Source of the DNA: Cichorium intybus
Taxonomy: Eukaryota > Streptophyta > Magnoliopsida > Asterales > Asteraceae
Direction: 5' to 3'
Length of the DNA stretch: 64,000 nt
Assembly (NCBI GenBank): GCA_023525715.1
Contig: CM042016.1
Location: forward strand, 61,789,882 to 61,853,881
The notes under the pieces are model-generated. The model worked only from the letters and a program-made list of their open reading frames with translations. It was not told where the DNA came from and did no database searches. Every line of letters begins with the position of its first letter. Position 1 is the first letter of the stretch. A program made the position numbers and the translations under genes. This document shows, one piece after another, positions 33,872-44,698 of the stretch.

Positions 33872-34759
33872 TGTTGGATCTATATGCTCAAGAATCATTA
33901 TGAAATGATATTGCTAATTACATATGATCCTATAGGGTCACACCGTTATCAAGTTGGTACTTATTGAATATTTATTAAGTATTTGATAATTAACAAATAA
34001 ATTCAACTCTTGTATTCAATTAGAGAATAATTATTGTTTTGTGAAAATAGTAATTATAAGGAGTTAAACTAATAATTATATCATATGGTATAATATATTA
34101 AGTCATGTACAAAGTTTTGGGCACTTTGGGTTATATTAAGATGTAACTAGACTTACTTAGTTTCTAAAGGAAGAGTGTTGGACACTCTTGTACTTTTTCA
34201 CCATAATTACACACCCATACCTTGTGTAAGATCATATCTTTTGCATTTAATGATAGTATGGGTCATGGTACTGACTTTTTAGTATAAAAGAAAGTGAGAT
34301 GCAAAATTTGCATTAAGTTTTTCTCTCATATAGTCTAAAAAACATGGGAACTCTTTCTCTCCATCTACTCTCTTCCTTTTGTGAAGTTTGTTCCAAGTTT
34401 GAGAGCGTAGAAGCACTTCTCCTTTAGTGCTTAATTTGTTAAGTACTTAAAGGATTAATAAGTTCATTTTACAAGAAGGAACTAGCATTCAAAGTGCCTT
34501 TAACTTGGTGGTGGACACTTGTAGAGAGATCAAGCTTCTTGATTTTTGCCATCTACTTCAACACCCCAATACCAAGAGGGTTCAAAGGCTTCAAAGGTTA
34601 TTTCGTTAAAACATCCTATGTATGTTTAAATATCATTCTTACCCATGTAAATGGATCCTTGATGGTTTTGTTTAAAATGGTCAAAAATAAACTAGTTATT
34701 TTAAAAAGCTTCCGTTGCCGTTTTAGCGTAAAACGCTCTATTTTATTTATCAAAACCCA
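33872..34759 (+). repeat. 5' LTR of element D (888 bp)
   Basis: Starts TGTTGGATCTATATGC, ends TCAAAACCCA. TATA box (TATAAAAG) at 34283-34290, matched at 41485-41492 in the 3' LTR. Confidence 0.93.
34283..34290 (+). promoter_or_regulatory. TATA box in LTR of element D
   Basis: TATAAAAG at mid-LTR, about 475 bp before the LTR end. Confidence 0.65.
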
Positions 34760-34763
34760 TTAG

Positions 34764-34775
34764 TGGTATCAGAGC
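34764..34775 (+). promoter_or_regulatory. Primer-binding site of element D
   Basis: TGGTATCAGAGC, complementary to initiator tRNA-Met, four bases after the LTR end. Confidence 0.93.
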
Positions 34776-36274
34776 CATCTTTTATATGTAAGAATGATTT
34801 ATTATGTTTGATAATCTTTGGTTTTTGGAAAACAACGATGGATTTCTTTTGGCTGAGAAATAACCATATTTGTTTTCTTTGGCAACTCGTACTTTTTATA
34901 TAACCAATTTTCCATGCATTTTGGTTATATAAAAGTTGCCTTAGAAAAAACAAAGTGTTTTTTATTTCATACGATGATATTGAGTATAAACAAGCCATTA
35001 GAACATTTGTGGTTGTTATTTATTCATTCATAAGATGATGTAATTGATAAATAGCTTTTATTTCATTTTTTTTTTTGTTCATTTTGTATGTAATAGATTA
35101 GTTTAGACTAGTTTGTTTATTTTTACAAAATGTAACAAGATGGAGCTAGGAAGACCTTTTCAAGACATGGTGGGTTTGAAGACTCTTGAAGTGTCCTTAT
35201 TAAGTCCATTAGGAAATGACTTAATAATTGTTATGATGGCTCACAATAATTATAGTTAGAAAATGGCTTTGTTTATACACTTTGTGATGCATGCTTTTGA
35301 TGTTTAATTTTTTTTTGTTATATAATGTTGTATGATTGAAAACATGTTTTCCATGCAAAAAGATATTTTAACAAGAATAACATCAAGTTGGAGTTTATAA
35401 TTTTAAATAATAAAGTTTCTACATAAGACGTATAAAATTGAGTTTTTATTAAAAGGAGTTTTAATTTTTGAAACTCTTCAAATAGCCAAACTTTTGAAAA
35501 TTTAAAAATTTTTAAAATTTTTTAAACTAAATCTAGACTCCGTAACTTTATAATAAAAGGAAGTTTTATTAAAAAGTTAAAAATCGGTTCCTATCGTTAT
35601 AACGGCAAACTAACGGCAAACCTAATATTGGATATTAATTTTAACAAACTAAAATCGAATATAAGATGTTGATTTTTGGAACCTCAAATAATGTACCATA
35701 GAATATTTTATGCATGAAATATTCATGATACAAAACGTTTTAAAGTGCTAGAATAATAAAACGTTTACAAAGCCATTATTCTAAAAAAACTTCAAATCTA
35801 TGCAATCCACTTATAAAATCACTTGTGCATCATTGTGAAATGCTTGTAGATTCTTGGGTCACCTTGTCTATTTGCATTGTCCTATGATGACCAACGTGTT
35901 TTATTTTTGCTAATGGGATACAGGTCACCTAACCGTTGGTAAAGTATAATTCACAAGATTTTTAAGTTGGATGATTTGATCAAGAATCTTATGTGATAAA
36001 GGTCACCCAAGCATGAGAGACTTGAGGCATAGATAGGATTAACATGCCATTTAACATAAGATGTTTTTTTGGATCCCATAAAATTCTAAGAGTTACATAT
36101 GAGATGTAATTGGTTATCGTAATCTACCAATCAACATAATCACTTGTGTTGTGGGTCACCGCCTCAAATGATTATGTGTGATCTGGATCTTAGCTTTTCA
36201 ATCTTAATTCAAAGGGTAATTAATATTAAAAGAAATATATCGAAGATATTAAAATGAATCTTATTATTTTGTAG
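34776..36274 (+). other. Leader of element D (1.5 kb, non-coding)
   Basis: A long untranslated stretch before gag. GGTCACC occurs four times in its last third (35857, 35923, 36001, 36154). The rest is AT-rich, with runs such as AAAACGTTTA. No open frame of note. Confidence 0.7.
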
Positions 36275-39200
36275 ATGAGAACCCCGTCTGTTACCTCCTC
36301 CTCTCTCACTATGCGATCCATCCTCGATAAAGAAAAACTGACCAGACCCAACTTTCTTGATTGGTTCCGACAGCTGAGGATTGTCCTCAAGCTTGAGAAA
36401 AAGGACTATGTCCTTGATGAACCTATCCTAGAAGAACTCCCTGCAAATGCCTCTAAGCAACTAAAGGACGCTCGAACGAAACATGTCAATGATTCGCTCG
36501 AGGTGGCTTGTATTATGCTTGCCACTATGTCTCCTGAACTTCAGAAAACTTTTGAGTTTCATGAAGCGCTTGATATGATCAAGCAACTGAAAATTATTAT
36601 GTTTCAGGTTCAAGCTAAGCAAGAAAGGTTTGAGACCTTGAATGCTTTCATAGGTTGCAAAATGGCCGAGGGTTCTTCTGTAAGTGCTCATGTACTCAAG
36701 ATGAAAGCTTACACTAAGCAGCTTGACGGCCTTGGTTTCCCATTTGGTGATGAGTTAGCAACGGATGTGATCCTTGCCTCTTTGCCAAAATCATTCAATC
36801 AATTCGTGTTGAACTTTAATATGAATGACTGGGAAAGGAGCATTAATGAGCTTCATTCAATTCTCAAAAATGCTGAAGGAAACATCAAGAAAGCCGGGAA
36901 TCAAGTGTTGATGATCCGCGAGGGTCAAATCTCTAAGAAGAAAACCGGTAATGTTACCGAGAAGGGAAAAGGCAAGGACCTTAAGAAGGACAAAGGAAAG
37001 GGTAAATGGAAGCCTCGTTCCACCAACCCTTCTCGAAAGCCTAAGCCTGCAGCTGACGCTGATTGCTTTCATTGCAACGAAAAGGGGCGTTGGAAACGCA
37101 ACTGTCCCAAATATCTAGAGGAAGTTAAGAAAAACAAGGCCGATAAGATTGGCACCTCAGGTATATATGTAACTGAATTATATGCATTCCGTACTAATTC
37201 TTGGGTATTCGATACCGGAAGTGGTACTAACATCTGCAATGATTTGCAGGTACTAAGGAATGTTAGAGAACTCCGAGATGGCGATTTGGAATTGCATGCA
37301 GGAAATGGCACTCGAGTAGCTGTCAAGGCCATAGGACAATATCATCTCCTACTTCCAAATGGGCTTTATCTTTTATTGAACAATTGTTGTTATGTACCTA
37401 GTATAATTAGGAATATTATCTATACTTTCCGTTTGTATGAACAAGGTTTTCGTTATGAATTTGACTTTCATTCTAGAAACATTTCTGTGTTTAAAGATAA
37501 TATATTCTATTTTGTGACTTGTCCCAATAATGGAATATATGAGATTGATCTAAACGGTTCATACAATAAAGATAATTCAATTTACAACTTAACAAATAAG
37601 AAAACAAAGTTGGACTTTAATAAAACTTATTATTGGCATTGTCGACTTGGTTACATAAACAAAACTCACATCGCTAAGCTTCAAAAGGACGAAATCTTAG
37701 AATCAACAGGCTCAAAGTCTTTAGATGTATGTGAATCTTGTCTATGTGGCAAGATGACCAAAGCTCCTTTTATCGGTCTTGGTGAAAGGGCTTCTGATCT
37801 ATTAGGACTCATACATACTGATGTATGTGGACCTTTTAGGACAATGACCAGAAACAGTGAAAGATACTTCATTACATTTACTGATGACTTTAGTAGATTT
37901 GGATATGTGTATCTCATGAAACACAAATATGAAGCTTTTGAAATCTTCAAAGTATTCCAAAATGAAGTACAAAACCAGTTAGGTAAAACGATTAAAACCA
38001 TATGATCAGATCGTGGTGGCGAATATCTAAGCTATGAGTTTGATGAACATCTTAAGAATTGTGGCATAGTGTCACAACTCACTCCACCTGGAACGCCACA
38101 GCATAATGGTGTTTCCGAAAGGAGAAATCGTACCTTACTTGATATGATACGATGAATGATGAGTCATACTTCCCTTCCTCATTCGTTCTGGGGATATGCC
38201 CTCAAAACCGTTGCCCGTATTGTGAACATGGTCCCAATTAAAAAGGTTAGTAAGACACCATACGAGTTATGGCATGGACAGGTTCCACCAATGTCTTACT
38301 TAAGGATTTAGGGTTGTGAAGCTCATGTTAAAGTAGAGACTTCTAACAAGCTTGAACCTAGATTTCAAAAGTGTATCTTTATGGGATACCCAAAAGAAAC
38401 CATGGGTTATTACTTTTTTAAGAAAGAAGAAAACCGAGTTTTTATAGCTCGAAAAGCCGTGTTTCTTTAAAAGGACTTTATTATGAATAAAGCAAGTGGG
38501 AGCCCAATTGATCTCGAAGAGATTCAAGAACCACAACCTATCATTGAGAATAACACTCCACCTGATACTGTGGAGCCCGAGGCTGTTATTCAGATGCCAA
38601 ACGACACACCAACTATACGACGCTCAAGTAGACCTCGGCAGGAACCTGATAGATATGGATTTGTCATTCCTGAAGAAGAAGTCTTCTTAGTGGAATAATG
38701 TGAGCCCACTAATTTCAAGGAAGCTACTGCAGATGCAGAATCTGATAAATGGCTTGAGGCCATGAGAGCAGAAATTCAGTCCATGAGTGATAATCAAGTA
38801 TGGGACTTGGTTGATTTGCCTCTTGACAGTAGGACTGTTGGAAGCAAGTGGATCTTCAAGAAGAAGATCGACATGGACGGGAATGTACAAACATTCAAGG
38901 CATGACTTGTTGCGAAAGGGTATACTCAAGTTCAGGGTATTGACTATGAAGACACCTTCTCGCCAGTTGCCAAGATTAAATCCATTAGAGTTATGATGGC
39001 CATAGCCACATATTACGATTATGAGATATGGCAAACGGACGTCAAAACCGCTTTCCTTAATGGATATATTGAGGAAGATGTCTATATGGAACAACCTAAA
39101 GGTTTTGTTAATCCAGATAACCAAAAAAAGGTGTGCAAACTGAAAAAGTCCATCTATGGATTAAAACAAGCATCTAGGACTTGGTATCATCGCTATGATG

Positions 39201-40284
39201 AGAACATCAAAAAGTTTGCTTTCTCTTAAAGTCCTGATGAACCATGTGTATACATCAAAGCAAGTGGGAGCAAAATTATTTTTTAATACTATATGTAGAT
39301 GACATATTGTTGATCGGGAAAGATATCCCAACATTGAAAGAGACTAAGGCTTATCTAAGCAAGTCTTTTCAAATGAAGGATCTAGGGGATGCAGCATACA
39401 TACTCGGTATTAGGATCTATAGAGATAGATCCCAAAGACTCATTGGATTGAGTTAAATTTCGTACATTGATAAATTCGTAAACCGCTTCTCAATGGAGAA
39501 CTCAAAACGAGGAATTGTACCTATGCTACCTGGCACCATTTTCTCTAAGACAGACTGTCCTAGTTTAGATGATGAGATCAAAAGAATGAGTCACATATCG
39601 TATGCTTCAGCAGTAGGCTCGATTATGTATGCCATGACATGTACAAGGCTGGATGTAGCTTATGCACTAAGTATGACTAGTTGATATCAAGCTAATCCTG
39701 GAGAAAAGCATTGGATGGCTGTAAAGTAAATCCTTAAGTACTTGAGAAGGACTAAGGACATGTTCTTAGTTTATGGAGGAGTTAATGAAGAGCTCGCTGT
39801 AAGGTGTTACACCAATGCTAGCTTCAACACCGATCGAGATGATTCTCGGTCACAGTCGGGATACGTGTTCACCCTAAATAGAGGGGCCATTGCATGGAAA
39901 AGTTCAAAGCAAGAAGTGGTCGCACTTTCTACAATAGAATCTGAGTATATTGCTGCATCGGAGGCAACTCAAGAAGTTGATTGGATGAAAATTTTCATCT
40001 GTGATCTAGAGGTTGTCCCAACCATCAAGAATCCCATTGAGATGTTTTCTGACAACACTGGTGCCATTGCCATCGCAAGAGACCCAATGGTTACCAAGAG
40101 GACTAGACACATTCAACGGAGGTACAATTTCATTCGTCAAGAATTGGAATTGGGAAATATACAAATTGAAAAGATTCATACAGAGGATAATCTAGCGGAT
40201 CCATTCACGAAGCCCCTTTCTCAAAACAAGTTTGAAATCCATGCAAAAGGGATTGGGCTTCGACTATCTAGTGATTGGATCTAA
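36275..40284 (+). pseudogene. gag-pol: Element D gag-pol polyprotein (degenerate)
   Basis: One frame of 576 codons (36275-38005) holds gag (SILDKEKLTRPNFLDWFRQL), a zinc knuckle whose His is Arg (CFHCNEKGRWKRNC, residue ~264), protease (WVFDTGSGTNIC, residue ~310), GAG-pre-integrase with the second His of HHCC as Tyr, and the first integrase Asp (HTDVCGPF). Past TGA at 38003 come SDRGGEY and GVSERRNRT (D and E), RT (39000-39700, LYVDDILL at 39289-39312) and RNase H (39742-40284, ending SQNKFEIHAKGIGL). Further stops lie near 38154, 38308, 38468, 38697, 38905, 39227, 39454, 39682 and 39727, mostly former CAA, CGA or TGG codons. Confidence 0.92.
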
Positions 40285-41060
40285 ATTTGTACTTTATTAT
40301 TATCTGGATATTCTGAACTATATAGAAATGACATGTAATCTCTTTTCATATATGAGATATCTCTTTTGTATTAATGTTATTGTGTTCTATGTTAGCATGT
40401 TTTCTCCATGAATAAACTGGTTATTCTAAATCGTCCATAGTCGCTCATCGTTGTAGGAGCAACTATGAATTAAGACTAATATGAATCGGATTGGATGATT
40501 TCATGAGATGAAATGGCAAAGTGTCGCATCTAATTTCATATGTACTTGTTGGAGAACAACTATTGGACATGACCCGCTTCAAGAATCACTCCATGGATCG
40601 TTAATCATAAGTAAATCTTGAACAATGGTAAATATCTTTATATCTTTCGACCTGAGATACATATTGTGGATTCGTGTATGGGAATTACTGTGCTTTAACA
40701 TGGTTAAACGTTGTTTGTAACCGTGCAGTTATAAAGGCCATTGTTGGGTATAGTATGAACTATACATGAGTACGTATGTAGTCAAGACGAGATTTTTTCC
40801 TCTCATGTGTTGAGAGTTAGACATCTAAGGCGCCTTACTTAAAGTTGGACAACAAATGAGAGTGATCACGTTCCATGTCTCATGTCCAACATGATGTCTG
40901 AAACAAAGAGAATATTGATAGACTTACCTTATACATCAATTGCAGCTTTGAGCTCTTGGAATTGGATGTTGATAAATGGCACCTCTTCGTATGTAATTAG
41001 GGACAGTAGTCCGTTGCTAGACGTCAACTACTGTTTGTGTCAATCCATAATGAATCTTGT
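40285..41060 (+). other. 3' untranslated region of element D
   Basis: Non-coding, about 780 bp between the RNase H stop and the polypurine tract. Nothing else recognised. Confidence 0.7.
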
Positions 41061-41073
41061 GCAAGTGGGAGAT
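41061..41073 (+). promoter_or_regulatory. Polypurine tract of element D
   Basis: GCAAGTGGGAGAT directly before the 3' LTR. The 11-mer GCAAGTGGGAG also occurs in the coding region at 38492 and 39260. Confidence 0.88.
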
Positions 41074-41961
41074 TGTTAGATCTATATGCTCAAGAATCAT
41101 TATGAAATGATATTGCTAATTACATATGATCCTATAGGGTCACACCGTTATCAAGTTGGTACTTATTGAATATTTATTATGTATTTGATAATTAATAAAT
41201 AAATTCAACTCTTGTATTTAATTAGAGAATAATTATTGTTTTGTGAAAATAATAATTATAAGGAGTTAAACTAATAATTATATCATATGGTATAATATAT
41301 TAACTCATGTACAAAGTTTTGGACACTTTGGGTTACATTAAGATGTAACTAGACTTAGTTAGTTTCTAAAGGAAGAGTGTTGGACACTCTTGTCCTTTTT
41401 CACCATAATTACACACCCATACCATGTGTAAGATCATATCTTTTGCATTTAATGATAGTATGGGTCATGGTACTCACTTTTTCGTATAAAAGAGAGTGAG
41501 ATGCAAAGTTTGCATTAAGTTTTTCTCTCATATACTCTAAAAAACGTGGGAACTCTTTCTCTCCATCTACTCTCTTCCTTTTGTGAAGTTTGTTCCAAGT
41601 TTGAGAGTGTAGAAACACTTCTCCTTTAGTGCTTAATTTGTTAAGTACTTAAAGGCTTAAGAAGTTCATTTTACAAGAAGGAACTAGCATTCAAAGTGCC
41701 TTTACCTTGGTGGTGGACACTTGTAGAGAGATCAAGCTTCTTGATTTTTGCCATCTACTTCAACACCCCAATACGAAGAGGGTTCAAAGGCTTCAAAGGT
41801 TATTTCTTTAAAACATCCTATGTATGTTTAAATATCATTCTTACCCATGTAAATGGATCCTTGATGGTTTTGTTTAAAATGGTCTAAAATAAACTAGTTA
41901 TTTTAAAAAGCTTCCGTTCCCTTTTAGCGTAAAGGGAAATGGATTTTCTTGTTATAACCCA
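41074..41961 (+). repeat. 3' LTR of element D
   Basis: Starts TGTTAGATCTATATGC. Matches the 5' LTR to about 41935 (TTTTAGCGTAAA), then diverges. The end at 41961 (ATAACCCA) is a best alignment, not a clear border. Confidence 0.85.
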
Positions 41962-42606
41962 GAACTTCCATCAAAGGAAGACCCAACCAAAGAAATACAC
42001 GTGGTCCAGAAAACCAATCATAGAATTAGTAGTAATTAGCAAAAGGAGTTTCATGAAATCTCCTTACTATGAATACACGTTGGCTGGGGCCAATAGACAA
42101 TTTATAGTAATAGAAGCTGACTTCAAACAAATGAATCTTGAAGACCTTCTTGTGATTGCTTTTAATCTCCGTCACAGGATCTAGAAAAAGGCCGAATTCA
42201 AAGAGGCCTACTTGGCTGTCAAGCGATTTCTCAAACAGTTGGCATTCGAGTTCATGACAGCATACGGAGACCTTTACAAGTTTATAGGAGAATTAAAATA
42301 CTCGAAGTTGGTTGATATGTCCATGCCAGATGGGAGAACTGAATGGAAAATAGGAGCAATGAACGATCCTGAACTTGGTTTAGTACATCGAACCAAAGTT
42401 CCTTATGCTAAGAAATTCTTTAGGATCGATGATATCAGAAAACTCCAAACGAATACCTGACCAGATACATGAAAGCTGTTAAAAAGTCAAAATACACCTC
42501 TGAAGAAGACAAGTATGAATTGGTGTTACAAATGGAATGGATGATTGGAGTCACGAGCTTTTGGGAGAATGTTTGGAAGTTTGTAGTGAATGAAGAATTG
42601 CATTAA
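41962..42606 (+). pseudogene. Extra ORF of copia E, C-terminal segment
   Basis: Resumes with an LPSKEDPTKEIHVV-type frame near 41970, overlapped by a second frame from 41939. Motifs include YTLAGANRQFIVIEADFKQM, a stop at 42182, AYLAVKRFLKQLAFEFMTAY, MPDGRTEWKIGAMNDPELGL (to 42460), then, after a frameshift, KSKYTSEEDKYELVLQMEWM and NVWKFVVNEELH with TAA at 42604. The polypurine tract is 35 bp downstream, so this is the natural 3' end of the extra ORF. Sequence is unlike the C extra ORF at this end, so the two families differ. Confidence 0.6.
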
Positions 42607-42640
42607 AGAAAGAGAGTGAAGAACCCTCGGCTGGTCTTCG

Positions 42641-42650
42641 TAGGGGAAAA
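42641..42650 (+). promoter_or_regulatory. Polypurine tract of element E
   Basis: TAGGGGAAAA directly before the TGTTAGG start of the 3' LTR. Confidence 0.75.
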
Positions 42651-43727
42651 TGTTAGGAATCGTTGACCACCTAAGTTTAGAGTTTGAGACAATTTTTTTT
42701 TGTGTTGTTTAAGTTTGTTCTTGTTCAAAAGAAAACTTTTGTATTCCCATGTATGTTATTAATGAACAACAACTACTGTCTCAACATATCTGATATTCTT
42801 CTCTTACTCTTGTAAGTGTTATGCTAATATTAATGAATAGAAGTTGTGAAGCCTCAAGAACCGAAGTTCAACTTTGAACTTTGGTGACCATCATAGGACT
42901 TGGAAAGTGGAGTTCCTTAAAAAGAAGTTGAAGAAAAGGCTCGGCCTTAGCTAAAGTTCAGCCTTGAACTTCGACCCTTAATGTTCAAGATAAAGCTCTC
43001 CCCACTCCGAAGTTGAAGAACCTCACTGCTGCCTCAAAGCTTAGAAGTTTATACAAGTTACAAGAATCACAGAAGCTCAACCCTTACAACATTCCAATAC
43101 CGAAGTTCAGGATTAAACTTCAGCCTCTGTAAGAAGCTGAGAAGACTGAAGTAAAGACAAATGGATAAGTAGATGAAGTTATAGATCATGATTAGGTTAG
43201 ATTAGGCATGTTCGCTTAGAAGTATCTTGCTTGTACTGATTGTATTATTGTAATCAAGCATGAGCCGCCCTAGTCTGACATTGTATTATTATACTCTTAA
43301 AACCATCTTGTCTAACTTTAGAGGAATGGGTTTTTCCCTCTTCAGTCCTTAGGGTTTTACCTTGTGCTTTCTCTCTTGCATTATAAAGGGGAGATCACCC
43401 CTTCACTTCTTCTTCTTCATGCTTTTGAAGAACTTATCTGTAACTTTCTGCATATGATATATCATAGACTTCATTCCATCAAACACATTTATCTTTCCAT
43501 GTTCTTACTTTATTAGTGATTTATTCCTGCATTTAATCTTCAAGTCTTTACTATTCCGCATCATATCTTGTTTGTATTTAAATATTGTTGAGCAAAACGA
43601 TCCTTCAAAGTTTCTTTAAGATTTCCAAACTTTGCATTTCCAACTATTGGGATTTGCACGTCCTTATCCCCGTGGTTTGATATTATGCACGCGTGAGGTC
43701 CTTAAGGTTTCGAAATTGATCATGACA
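42651..43727 (+). repeat. 3' LTR of element E (about 1077 bp)
   Basis: Begins TGTTAGGAATCG after the purine tract. TATA box (TATAAAGG) at 43382-43389, with a pyrimidine-rich leader downstream. The end is placed at GATCATGACA (43727) because sequence beyond it resembles another element. No 5' copy exists in the window for confirmation. The U3 contains three ~23-bp imperfect palindromes around AAGTTCA...TGAACTT (42863, 42953, 43101). Confidence 0.65.
43382..43389 (+). promoter_or_regulatory. TATA box in 3' LTR of element E
   Basis: TATAAAGG inside CATTATAAAGGGGAG, about 345 bp before the LTR end. Confidence 0.6.
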
Positions 43728-43739
43728 GGTCACAGGTCC

Positions 43740-44475
43740 ATGTGAAATGTCTTTCCTACCATTTCTTATTTCTTTTTCTTTTTACCCATTTCTATTTTTA
43801 ATAAATATAAAGAATAAAACCCACCCCCACCCCACCCCCTTACCCATCGTCTCTCTCTCTCTCCATTAGAAAAACCCACCACCATCGTTGCATTCATCTT
43901 CTCCAACAATGAATCTAATGTCTCCATAGACCCATTTGATTGGACACAACAATGACCTAAATTAAAATCACAATCCGCAGCTGGGTTTGGTGAAATCTTG
44001 AAAAGTTGATTATTATTCTAAACTCGAACAAATATGAGAAGTTGTTGATAGGAGATTGGAGACAAAAAAATACCTAAATAACAAGTCAATAATTCATCAT
44101 CGTCACCAGATGTGAATGTTGGGTATTCAAATCGATATAGAGAGTGTCGAGAATCGTACAAGTATGTAGTTCTTTCTGTAGTATGAAATTAATTATTTTA
44201 TCCATCTTGATCGATTTTTGTGTTCATAGAATGGTGTTGTTCTTAATTCAATTCAAATGTCAATCTTTCAATTCGTTTTCAGTGATTACCAGCTTTATTC
44301 CTTGAAAAATAACATCGTTTGTTGGAGATACCTTTGCAATTAAAGTGGATTTCATGCCATCTACTCATAATCCAATTATTTTGGTACTTAAACTCTTCAT
44401 GGACCTTGAATTGCTTCCTCGATTTGATGTAGAAGTGTCCAAATTAAATTAGGTTGAACCATCAGAACTAGCGAT
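43740..44475. mobile_element. Left part of probable long-TIR (Mutator-like) element split by Athila F
   Basis: The first ~130 bp (pyrimidine-rich, then an AATAAATATAAAGAATAAAA-like stretch, then C-rich and CTCTCTC) resemble the reverse complement of 55160-55340 in the same order, as long terminal inverted repeats would. The interior has no clear gene. Near 44455 it contains TGAACCATCAGAACTAGCGA, which recurs with changes at 54704-54728 on the other side of F. The host is therefore one ~1.4-kb unit with an internal duplication. Borders and TSD were not determined. Confidence 0.4.
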
Positions 44476-44632
44476 TGACAACGCCTAGTAATATCACATA
44501 TTTTAGTCGTTGTTGAGCCCTATTCTTAGTGAAATTATATCATATACATCGTGGTATTCTCACTTTTCGTGCCAGCACTTGTTTGGAAAGAAATAATGAA
44601 AACAGGGACTAAAAGCGTGCAATTTGGAAGAA
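44476..44632 (+). repeat. 5' LTR fragment of element F (157 bp)
   Basis: Identical to 53824-53980 except one G/A difference. It stops abruptly, and the next base already belongs to the internal region. The missing ~658 bp of LTR plus primer site must have been removed by a deletion. Confidence 0.92.
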
Positions 44633-44698
44633 GTTTGAAGATCAAGGCAAAATCAGGAAAAGACGTACAAAATCCGTTTTAGTAATGTCAGTAGTAGT

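Larger units (their letters stand above)
33872..41961 (+). mobile_element. Copia element D, Tnt1-like, full-length but degenerate
   Basis: LTRs at 33872-34759 and 41074-~41961 share almost all sequence, with about two dozen differences by eye over some 860 bp. A primer site (34764), a 1.5-kb leader, a gag-pol gene (36275-40284) and a polypurine tract (41061-41071) are present in the right order. The last ~30 bp of the 3' LTR are strongly diverged or replaced, and no clear TSD was found (AAATC versus GAACT). The E extra ORF flanks it on both sides. Confidence 0.92.
15101..43727 (+). mobile_element. Copia element E, SIRE-like, 5'-truncated, heavily nested
   Basis: Components: partial gag (15101-17447), pol (17448-21240), motif array and leader (21340-22280), a long additional ORF in pieces (22281-22538, 30056-31938, 32079-33871, 41962-42606), polypurine tract (42641-42650) and 3' LTR (42651-43727). 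Inside it lie a 305-bp solo LTR, element C, a SINE and element D. Subtracting these leaves roughly 12.5 kb, long but compatible with a SIRE-like copia that carries an extra ORF. The 5' LTR, primer site and N-terminal gag are missing, and the left border with B is approximate. Confidence 0.75.

Noticed and set aside
33867..41966. TSD for element D
   Set aside because: AAATC and GAACT do not match. The 3' LTR end is too diverged to place the border.
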